Of a DNA stretch of 6,534 nucleotides, positions 1 to 5,147 are shown one piece after another. Positions within the stretch are counted from its first letter, which is position 1; every line of letters starts with the position of its first letter. Where the stretch lies: the NCBI GenBank assembly GCA_900321945.1, contig ONXY01000457.1, positions 1 through 6,534 on the forward strand, written 5' to 3'. The stretch comes from an uncultured Eubacteriales bacterium (GTDB lineage: Bacteria; Bacillota_A; Clostridia; Christensenellales; Aristaeellaceae). Both the position numbers and the translations under genes were made by a program. A model generated the notes under the pieces. The model was not told where the DNA came from. It did not search any database and saw only the letters and a list, made by a program, of their open reading frames with translations.

Positions 1-213
1 CAGTACGTGGATCCGGAAGGGAACCCCACCATGGACATCCGCTACAACCCCAACGGCAGCCTCTGCGCCGTCGAGGGCATCACGAGCCCGGACGGCCGGG
101 TGTTCGGCAAGATGGGCCACAGCGAGCGGACCGGGAAGGGCCTGTACAGGAACGTGCCCGGAAACTACGATATCCGGATGTTCGAGTCCGCGGTGCGCTA
201 CTTCCGGGGCTGA
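1..213 (+). CDS. purL: Phosphoribosylformylglycinamidine synthase (FGAM synthase), C-terminal end, partial at 5' side
   Basis: These are the last 70 codons of a reading frame that enters from upstream and stops with TGA at 211-213. The product is the C-terminal end of the glutaminase domain of single-chain PurL, which converts FGAR, glutamine and ATP to FGAM in cytoplasmic de novo purine synthesis. Visible markers are a NPNGS segment (residues 16-20 of the fragment), then VEGI, then MGHSER (38-43). In that motif His40 and Glu42 correspond to the His and Glu of the class I amidotransferase Cys-His-Glu triad; the Cys would lie upstream of the window. The ending KGLYRNVPGNYD then MFESAVRYF is typical of the long clostridial PurL, as I know the family. 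The GTG at base 7 is internal and is not a start. A strong terminator follows, so purL is probably the last gene of its transcript. Confidence 0.93.
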   Translation, partial: QYVDPEGNPTMDIRYNPNGSLCAVEGITSPDGRVFGKMGHSERTGKGLYRNVPGNYDIRMFESAVRYFRG

Positions 214-254
214 TCCGGGAGGAAACCGGCGCCGGGCGCGCCTTCATACGGGAT

Positions 255-290
255 CCCGGGGAGCGCGGCACGCTCCCCGGGGCCTTTTCT
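255..290 (+). terminator. Intrinsic terminator after purL
   Basis: A perfect 11-bp GC-rich stem (255-265 pairing with 271-281) with a five-base loop is followed by CC and then TTTTCT at 285-290. It begins 41 bases after the purL stop and is the clearest rho-independent terminator in the window. It should separate purL from fhs transcriptionally, although some read-through is possible. Confidence 0.85.
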
Positions 291-357
291 GCGGCGGATT
301 TCCGGCCCCGGAGGACCGGACGGATCAGGGAAACAGAAAACAGGGAGGATCGGGGAA

Positions 358-2040
358 ATGGCTTATCTTTCGGATATTGAGATCGCGCAGGCGTGTAAAA
401 TGCGGCCCATTCAGGAAATCGCTGAAAGGGCGCACGTGGCGGAAAAATATGTGGAGCCCTACGGCCGGTACAAGGCGAAGATCGATCCGGCACTGCTGGA
501 GGAGACCGGCAGGAAGCCCGGAAAGCTGGTGCTGGTCACGGCCATGACCCCCACCCCGGCGGGGGAGGGAAAGACCACGACCACCATCGGCCTGGCGGAC
601 GGCCTGGCCCGGATCGGCAAGGACGTGACCGTCGCCCTCCGGGAGCCCAGCCTGGGCCCGGTTTTCGGCATCAAGGGCGGAGCCGCCGGCGGCGGATACG
701 CCCAGGTGGTGCCGATGGAGGACATCAACCTCCACTTCACGGGGGACTTCCACGCCGTCGGCGCGGCGAACAACCTGCTGGCGGCTCTGCTGGACAACCA
801 TATCCAGCAGGGGAACGCCCTGGGGATCGATCCCCGGAAGATCACGTGGAAGCGCTGCGTGGACATGAACGACCGCCAGCTCCGCTTTGTGGTGGACGGC
901 CTCGGCGGAAAGGCGAACGGCACGCCCCGGGAGGACGGATTTGACATCACCGTGGCCAGCGAGATCATGGCGGTCTTCTGCCTGGCTTCCTCCCTGAAGG
1001 ACCTGAAGGAGCGGCTGAGCCGGGTGGTCGTCGCCTACACGTACGACGACCGGCCCGTGACGGCCGGGGACCTGAAGGCTGTCGGCGCCATGGCGGCGCT
1101 GCTGAGGGACGCGCTGAAGCCGAACCTGGTGCAGACCCTGGAGGGCACACCGGCCTTCGTCCACGGCGGCCCCTTCGCGAACATCGCCCACGGCTGCAAC
1201 TCCGTCATGGCCACGCGGATGGCCATGCGCATGGGAGACTATACCGTGACGGAAGCCGGCTTCGGAGCGGACCTGGGAGCGGAGAAATTCCTGGACATCA
1301 AGTGCCGCATGGCCGGGCTGATCCCCGACGCCGCGGTGGTCGTCGGCACCGTCCGGGCCCTGAAGATGCACGGCGGGGCGGACAAAAAGGATCTGGCGCG
1401 GGAAAACCCGGAGGCGCTGGAGAAAGGCGTGCCGAACCTGCTGCGCCATGTGCGGAACATGACGGATGTCTTTCATCTGCCCTGCGTCGTGGCCATCAAC
1501 CGCTTCCCCACGGATACGGACGCGGAGATTGACTACGTCATCGCGAAATGCCGGGAGCTCGGCGTGAACGCCGTGCTCAGCACCGTCTGGGCCGAAGGCG
1601 GAAAGGGCGGCGAGGCGCTGGCGCGGGAGGTGGTCCGCCTCTGTGAGAATTCCCGCGCGGAGGAGCGTTTCACGTTCGCCTACGACGCGGAGGACGGCAT
1701 CGAAAACAAGCTGAATACCCTGGCCGTGAGGATTTACGGCGGGAAGGGCGCCGCGCTGACCCCGGCCGCGAAAAAGCAGGCGGCGCAGCTGGAGGCCCTG
1801 GGATACGGGAAGCTGCCGGTCTGCGTGGCGAAGACGCAGTACAGCTTCAGCGACGATCCGTCGCTCACCGGCGCGCCGGAGGATTTCACCGTCACGGTCC
1901 GGAACCTGAAGGTTTCCGCCGGCGCCGGATTCGTCGTCGCCCTGACCGGGGATATCATGACCATGCCCGGGCTTCCGAAATCCCCGGCGGCGGAACGGAT
2001 CGACGTGGACGAGGACGGGAGAATCACGGGCCTGTTCTGA
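358..2040 (+). CDS. fhs: Formate--tetrahydrofolate ligase (10-formyl-THF synthetase)
   Basis: This complete 560-residue protein has the usual length of the family (about 555-560). It catalyses ATP-dependent ligation of formate to tetrahydrofolate, giving 10-formyl-THF in the cytoplasm. That product feeds purine synthesis and formyl-Met-tRNA, and in acetogens the methyl branch of the Wood-Ljungdahl pathway. The P-loop [12 protein letters not shown] is at about residues 64-75. The first family signature [11 protein letters not shown] is at 104-114 and the second, [12 protein letters not shown], at 329-340. The C-terminal region has the expected [15 protein letters not shown] (487-501) and [19 protein letters not shown] (531-549). 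ATG 358 is chosen because AGGGAGG (342-348) lies nine bases upstream and the protein starts where family members start. No convincing promoter is seen between the purL terminator and this start, so it may have a non-obvious promoter or depend on read-through. The ATP-grasp gene follows after 85 bases. Confidence 0.97.
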   Translation: MAYLSDIEIAQACKMRPIQEIAERAHVAEKYVEPYGRYKAKIDPALLEETGRKPGKLVLVTAMTPTPAGEGKTTTTIGLADGLARIGKDVTVALREPSLGPVFGIKGGAAGGGYAQVVPMEDINLHFTGDFHAVGAANNLLAALLDNHIQQGNALGIDPRKITWKRCVDMNDRQLRFVVDGLGGKANGTPREDGFDITVASEIMAVFCLASSLKDLKERLSRVVVAYTYDDRPVTAGDLKAVGAMAALLRDALKPNLVQTLEGTPAFVHGGPFANIAHGCNSVMATRMAMRMGDYTVTEAGFGADLGAEKFLDIKCRMAGLIPDAAVVVGTVRALKMHGGADKKDLARENPEALEKGVPNLLRHVRNMTDVFHLPCVVAINRFPTDTDAEIDYVIAKCRELGVNAVLSTVWAEGGKGGEALAREVVRLCENSRAEERFTFAYDAEDGIENKLNTLAVRIYGGKGAALTPAAKKQAAQLEALGYGKLPVCVAKTQYSFSDDPSLTGAPEDFTVTVRNLKVSAGAGFVVALTGDIMTMPGLPKSPAAERIDVDEDGRITGLF

Positions 2041-2044
2041 TCCG

Positions 2045-2060
2045 GCCGTTCCGGAACGGC
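2045..2060. repeat. 16-base perfect palindrome after fhs
   Basis: GCCGTTCCGGAACGGC is self-complementary over its full length. As RNA it could form a 6-bp stem with a CCGG loop, followed by GTTTC, which is too poor in U to be a good terminator. A second imperfect element lies at 2084-2105 (TCCGGAA pairing with TTCCGGA across eight bases). Together they could act as a weak pause or an RNA processing site within the fhs to ATP-grasp transcript, or simply reflect GC-rich composition. Confidence 0.35.
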
Positions 2061-2125
2061 GTTTCAGAGCGAAGCCCGCGCGGTCCGGAAGGAACGGATT
2101 CCGGAGCGGAAAGGGAGGCGCGGAC

Positions 2126-3280
2126 ATGAAGCTGGCAATCATCGGGGCGTCCTATCTGCAGGCGCCGCTGATCCTGCGGGCCAAAGAGATGGGGCTGGAA
2201 ACCCACGTCTTCGCCTGGGCGGCGGGGGACGTCGGGGAAAAGATGGCGGACCGCTTTTATCCGGTCAGCATCGTGGAAAAGGAGAAAATCCTGGAGATCT
2301 GCCGGAAAACCGGCGTGGACGGCGTCTGCACCATCGCCTCGGATCTGGCGGCGGTGACGGTGGGATATGTGGCTCACGCCATGGGCCTGCCCGGCAATTC
2401 CCCGGAATGCGTGCTCCGCTCCACCAACAAGCACCGGATGCGTCAGGCGTTCCGGGAGAACGGGGATCCCTCCCCGGCCAGCTTCCTTGCGGAAACGGCG
2501 GAGGACCTGAAGGGCGCGGCGCTGTCCTTCCCGGTCGTCGTGAAACCGCTGGACCGCTCCGGCAGCCGGGGAATCACGAAGCTGGAGAGCCCGGAGGGGC
2601 TGGAGGCGGCGATTGAGGCGGCGAAGGCCGCGGGCTTCGAGAAGAAGGCCCTGGTGGAGGAGTTCGCCGCCGGCCGGGAGTACAGCGTGGAGTGCCTTTC
2701 CCGGGAGGGAAGCCACCGGATGCTGACCGTAACGGAAAAATACACCACCGGCGCCCCGCATTTCATCGAGACGGCGCATCTGGAGCCGGCGCCGCTGTCC
2801 GCGGAAACCCGGGAAAAAATCCGCCGGACGGTGTTTCACGCGCTGGACAGCCTGCTGATCCGCTGCGGCGCGTCCCACGCGGAGCTGAAGATCGCCCCGG
2901 ACGGGACGATCCGCCTGATCGAGATCGGCGCCCGGATGGGCGGGGATCTGATCGGAAGCGACCTGGTGCCGCTGTCCACCGGCGTGGATTACGTCGGGGA
3001 CGTGATCCGCTGCGCGCTGGGCCGGGAGCCGGAAGCCTTCCGGAGCATGCCGCCGGATCCCGGACGCTGCGCGGCGGTGCGTTTCGTTTTCGGGCCGGAG
3101 GATCTGGAGGCCCTGGCGAGAATGAAGGCGGAGCGCCCGGAATACCTGATCCGCGAGGACGTCCGTCCTCTGACCGGCGCAGCGGTCACGGACAGTTCCT
3201 CCCGCTTCGGATATTTTCTGGCGGCCGCCCCCTCTGCGGAGGATCTGGCCCCGTACCTGCCGGAACGGACGGGGGACTGA
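2126..3280 (+). CDS. ATP-grasp domain protein, probable carboxylate-amine ligase of unknown substrate
   Basis: This complete 384-residue cytoplasmic protein has no signal or membrane segment. It begins with a Rossmann-like pre-ATP-grasp domain (about 1-100, with GASYLQAPLILRAKEMG at 7-23). An ATP-grasp fold follows at about 101-300. The glycine-rich loop KPLDRSGSRGI is at 140-150 and the adenine-contacting VEEF at 177-180. GREYSVEC is at 183-190, HAELKI at 251-256 and EIGARMGGDLIGSD at 266-279. Glu253, Glu266 and Arg270 are the likely metal and phosphate ligands. The remainder (about 301-384) resembles the small C-terminal domain of the biotin carboxylase/PurK/BacD superfamily. Such enzymes form an acyl-phosphate from a carboxylate and join it to an amine. 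ATG 2126 follows AAGGGAGG (2111-2118) by seven bases. The 85-base gap after fhs suggests co-transcription. Substrate cannot be assigned; a purine or folate link is guilt by association only, and L-amino acid (dipeptide) ligase is an equal alternative. Confidence 0.88.
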   Translation: MKLAIIGASYLQAPLILRAKEMGLETHVFAWAAGDVGEKMADRFYPVSIVEKEKILEICRKTGVDGVCTIASDLAAVTVGYVAHAMGLPGNSPECVLRSTNKHRMRQAFRENGDPSPASFLAETAEDLKGAALSFPVVVKPLDRSGSRGITKLESPEGLEAAIEAAKAAGFEKKALVEEFAAGREYSVECLSREGSHRMLTVTEKYTTGAPHFIETAHLEPAPLSAETREKIRRTVFHALDSLLIRCGASHAELKIAPDGTIRLIEIGARMGGDLIGSDLVPLSTGVDYVGDVIRCALGREPEAFRSMPPDPGRCAAVRFVFGPEDLEALARMKAERPEYLIREDVRPLTGAAVTDSSSRFGYFLAAAPSAEDLAPYLPERTGD

Positions 3281-3303
3281 AACGGGCGCCGCCGTCCTTC
3301 GGC

Positions 3304-3332
3304 TTGCCTTACGGAACGGAAAGTGGTATTCT
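3304..3332 (+). promoter_or_regulatory. Predicted sigma-A type promoter with extended -10, upstream of the secreted protein gene
   Basis: The -35 is TTGCCT (3304-3309), the spacer is 17 bases, and the -10 is TATTCT (3327-3332) preceded by TG at 3324-3325 (extended -10). It begins 24 bases after the ATP-grasp stop. The predicted start at about 3339 gives a leader of about 180 bases before the next gene. Each hexamer matches consensus at four of six positions; spacing and the TG element strengthen the call. The promoter before asnS has the same -35 and spacing. Confidence 0.55.
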
Positions 3333-3340
3333 TTTTCACG

Positions 3341-3355
3341 CGCGGCCGGAAGCGG
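3341..3355 (+). repeat. 15-base intergenic repeat, copy 1
   Basis: CGCGGCCGGAAGCGG occurs here and again at 5062-5076 with no mismatch. This copy lies just downstream of the predicted transcription start of the secreted protein gene and partly overlaps the first leader hairpin (3351-3367). Function unknown; chance in GC-rich DNA is not excluded. Confidence 0.45.
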
Positions 3356-3484
3356 AGAGACTCCGCTCCTTCATCCCTGGCCGGAGGATCATGAAACACC
3401 GCGCGTCCGCGCGGCGCGGATCCTCATGAAAGGGGCCGCAGGAAGGAAACGGGTGCAGCCGGCCGGGAAGAGATTCCCGGCCGG
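3351..3484 (+). promoter_or_regulatory. Structured leader upstream of the secreted Ig-like protein gene
   Basis: Three hairpins can be drawn one after another in this non-coding stretch. The first is a 7-bp stem, AGCGGAG with CTCCGCT, over the loop AGA (3351-3367). The second is a two-level structure in which GAGGATC (3384-3390) pairs with GATCCTC (3419-3425), enclosing an inner 6-bp stem CCGCGC/GCGCGG (3399-3404 with 3409-3414). The third is a perfect 11-bp stem at 3459-3484. I do not recognise a known riboswitch or T-box. The region could be a cis-regulatory leader, a stabilising 5' structure or simply GC-rich spacer. Two very short overlapping frames (3391-3429 and 3426-3488) fall within it. 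Confidence 0.4.
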
Positions 3485-3490
3485 TTAAAT
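3459..3490 (+). terminator. Terminator-like hairpin just before the secreted protein gene
   Basis: CCGGCCGGGAA (3459-3469) pairs perfectly with TTCCCGGCCGG (3474-3484) around a GAGA loop; a G-U and an A-U pair can extend it to 13 bp. The 3' side continues TTAAAT rather than a run of T, so termination would be inefficient. It lies between the predicted promoter and the next Shine-Dalgarno (3505-3510). It may therefore end read-through from the fhs/ATP-grasp unit, act as an attenuator, or protect the 5' end of a processed mRNA. Confidence 0.4.
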
Positions 3491-3517
3491 AAACCTGAGA
3501 GAAAAGAGGAAAAGGGT

Positions 3518-5014
3518 ATGAAACGGTGGATGTGGATTCTGACAATGATCGCCTGCATGGGACTGCTGCTGGCCGCGCCGGGGGCGGCGGAGGAAACGCC
3601 GGCCGCAGCCGCGGAGGAAGCGCCGGCCGCCGCTGCGGCGGAGACCGAAGGTATTTTCGCGGGCGCTGAGTTCACGCTGGAGGACGGACGGTACGGCTTT
3701 CTCACGGGCATGCCGGACGGCGGGGACTGGTCGTCCCACGCGTTCCACAATCTCTACATCATGGATATCGGAGATACGTCCTATGCGGCGGACGGAGCGC
3801 AGGGCGGACTGTATTATCAGTTTTACACCTTCGGTTCGGATTACGGCATGATGGAGGAGCCGGAAAAGGCCCGCGCCTTTTACCGGGATGATTTTGCCGA
3901 GTGGGTGGCGGAATATCCCGACGGCGAGCTGAAGGAGTTCGACATCGACGGACACCCCGCCGCCGCGTTTCTTGTGTCCGATGAGACCAACGAGGAGAAC
4001 AGGGCGAGCGGGTACGGGCTGCGGGTCGATTACGCGCGGATCATGTACGCCCGGAACGCCGCCCTGTTTGTGGGAACGATTCAGATCTGGAATCAGGAGG
4101 ACGTTTCCCGGCTGACCATGAAGGACGTGGAAACCTATCTGAAGCATGTGCGCTACGACGAAAGCCTGGCGCCGATCACGGCGGCGGACGCGGCGCTCAC
4201 CCTGACGGAGAAGAGCGGCGCGGCGACCGTCACAGCCGGAAAGAAGCTCAGCTTCAAAGCTTCCTTCGCCAACCCGGAAAGGGTCAGTAAGAAGAACAAG
4301 AACGACGGAATCGTCTGGTCCGTGAAGGACGCCGCCACCGGCGAACCCGCGGCGAACGCGAAGATCGCGAAGGGCGTTCTGACGGTGGACAAAAAGCTGG
4401 AAAAGGTGACGGAGCTGGTCGTAACCGCCGCGTCCGAAGCCTACGGAAACAGCGCGTCCCTTACCGTTACGGCCTACCCGGCGCTGCAGGGAGTCACCGC
4501 CGAGCCCGCGTCGCTGAACTTCTACCTCGGCGCGACGGAGCCCCAGACGGTGAAGGCCGCCATGAACCCCGACGTGATCCCCGCCGAGGGATTCACCTGG
4601 ACGTCCTCGAAGCCGGCCGTCGCGGAAGTGACGGACAACGGGGACGGAACGGCCGTGATCACCGCGAAAGCCGCCGGAAAAGCCACCGTTACCGTCAAGG
4701 AGCCCGGCGGAAAGAGCGCGAAGATCAGCGTTACGGTCGGCGAACCCGTAACCGCGCTGGAAGTCTCCTGGAAAGGAAAGGCGGCGCCCGGCGGAACCGT
4801 GACGCTCACAGCGAAGCTGACGCCCGCCAGGCCCGCGGACAAAACCGTGGAGTGGAGCACCGACGCGGACGGGGACGTGGCGGTCATCAGCGCCAAGGGG
4901 CAGCTGAAGATCAAAAAGGGAGTGCCGGACGGCACCGTGATCACGGTCGTCTGCAAGGCCCTCGGCGCGCCCGAACCCCTGACGGAGACGGTGCAGATCA
5001 CCGTCGGACAGTAA
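3518..5014 (+). CDS. Secreted protein with three bacterial Ig-like modules and an unassigned N-terminal domain
   Basis: The 498-residue product starts with a Sec-type signal peptide: MKRWMWI, then a hydrophobic stretch to about residue 20, with AAPGAA before a likely cleavage near residue 24. An Ala/Glu/Pro linker (25-44) contains two EE[TA]PAAAA repeats. A globular region follows (about 45-215), rich in aromatic residues, with FDIDGHPAAAF at 141-151 and LFVGTIQIW at 183-191. I cannot name this domain; its pattern loosely recalls PsbP/Mog1-like folds, which is a guess. Three beta-rich modules come next: about 225-320, 323-408 (WTSSKPAVAEVTDNGDGTAV at 361-380 followed by KAAGKATVTV is typical of Big_2-type Ig folds) and 411-497. 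There is no LPXTG motif, C-terminal membrane segment, S-layer homology domain or dockerin, so it is probably released or held by non-covalent contacts. AGAGGA (3505-3510) lies seven bases before ATG 3518. It appears to be transcribed alone. Its role is unknown. Confidence 0.85.
   Translation: MKRWMWILTMIACMGLLLAAPGAAEETPAAAAEEAPAAAAAETEGIFAGAEFTLEDGRYGFLTGMPDGGDWSSHAFHNLYIMDIGDTSYAADGAQGGLYYQFYTFGSDYGMMEEPEKARAFYRDDFAEWVAEYPDGELKEFDIDGHPAAAFLVSDETNEENRASGYGLRVDYARIMYARNAALFVGTIQIWNQEDVSRLTMKDVETYLKHVRYDESLAPITAADAALTLTEKSGAATVTAGKKLSFKASFANPERVSKKNKNDGIVWSVKDAATGEPAANAKIAKGVLTVDKKLEKVTELVVTAASEAYGNSASLTVTAYPALQGVTAEPASLNFYLGATEPQTVKAAMNPDVIPAEGFTWTSSKPAVAEVTDNGDGTAVITAKAAGKATVTVKEPGGKSAKISVTVGEPVTALEVSWKGKAAPGGTVTLTAKLTPARPADKTVEWSTDADGDVAVISAKGQLKIKKGVPDGTVITVVCKALGAPEPLTETVQITVGQ
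3590..3637 (+). repeat. Two tandem 24-base imperfect repeats encoding EE[TA]PAAAA
   Basis: Units 3590-3613 and 3614-3637 differ at only a few bases and encode EETPAAAA then EEAPAAAA in the linker between signal peptide and mature domain. Both start with GAGGAA. This is an in-frame duplication; unit number could vary between strains without breaking the frame. Confidence 0.75.
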
Positions 5015-5027
5015 AGACGGATTCATT

Positions 5028-5056
5028 CAGCCCCCGGCCCGGCCGGGGACTGTTTC
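5028..5056 (+). terminator. Probable intrinsic terminator after the secreted protein gene
   Basis: A 7-bp all-GC stem (5032-5038 with 5042-5048, loop CCG) can be extended past a C-A mismatch by CAG (5028-5030) pairing with CTG (5050-5052). It is followed by only TTTCC. It begins 13 bases after the stop codon at 5012-5014. The short T-run suggests incomplete termination, so some transcripts may read into asnS. Confidence 0.5.
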
Positions 5057-5061
5057 CGGTC

Positions 5062-5076
5062 CGCGGCCGGAAGCGG
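5062..5076 (+). repeat. 15-base intergenic repeat, copy 2
   Basis: Identical to 3341-3355. Here it ends eight bases before the predicted -35 of asnS. Its CCGGAA (5067-5072) can also pair with TTCCGG (5054-5059), giving a small hairpin just after the terminator-like element. Function unknown. Confidence 0.45.
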
Positions 5077-5084
5077 TTTAGCGC

Positions 5085-5113
5085 TTGCCTAAAGGCGCCG
5101 GATATGATATGAT
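5085..5113 (+). promoter_or_regulatory. asnS: Predicted sigma-A type promoter with extended -10 for asnS
   Basis: The -35 is TTGCCT (5085-5090), the spacer is 17 bases, and the -10 is TATGAT (5108-5113), five of six matches to TATAAT, with TG at 5105-5106. A second TATGAT sits at 5103-5108, overlapping the first by one base. The start expected from the better-spaced -10 is near 5120, giving a leader of about 28 bases. This is the best promoter candidate in the window. Confidence 0.7.
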
Positions 5114-5142
5114 TCCTCCCGTACGATTCCGTACAGGGAGGA
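5114..5142 (+). promoter_or_regulatory. Inverted repeat covering the asnS Shine-Dalgarno sequence and predicted transcription start
   Basis: TCCTCCCGTAC (5114-5124) pairs over 11 bp with 5131-5142, with one bulged A at 5135 and the loop GATTCC (5125-5130). The 3' arm contains the Shine-Dalgarno AGGGAGG (5135-5141), so an RNA carrying both arms would hide the ribosome binding site six bases before ATG 5148. The predicted start near 5120 would remove most of the 5' arm. The element could therefore act only in longer transcripts, or act as a DNA operator. Pairing is seen directly; function is inferred. Confidence 0.6.
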
Positions 5143-5147
5143 TTTTT

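Noticed and set aside
214..357. ZTP or THF riboswitch before fhs
   Set aside because: Such riboswitches often precede fhs in Clostridia, but I do not see their conserved segments, and the space is mostly taken by the purL terminator.
325..2142. Long open frame of about 605 codons on the - strand opposite fhs
   Set aside because: It is antisense to a gene with unmistakable Fhs motifs; its translation is Arg/His/Gly-rich and matches no family. Long antisense frames are expected in GC-rich DNA.
2692..3429. + strand frame of about 245 codons overlapping the end of the ATP-grasp gene
   Set aside because: It is Gly/Arg/Pro-rich and out of frame with the conserved ATP-grasp motifs, with no ribosome site; only its last codons lie in intergenic DNA.
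3391..3429. Small gene encoding a 12-residue basic peptide
   Set aside because: Its GGAGG is only three bases from the ATG and the frame sits inside a hairpin; kept as a finding, not a gene call.
3485..5026. Long open frame on the - strand opposite the secreted protein gene
   Set aside because: The + strand frame has a signal peptide, ribosome binding site and Ig-like repeats. The antisense translation has no domain character.
5085..5147. In-frame upstream extension of asnS from a TTG at 5085
   Set aside because: The TTG is the -35 element itself. The strong ribosome site at 5135-5141 and the family N-terminus place the start at 5148 or 5151.
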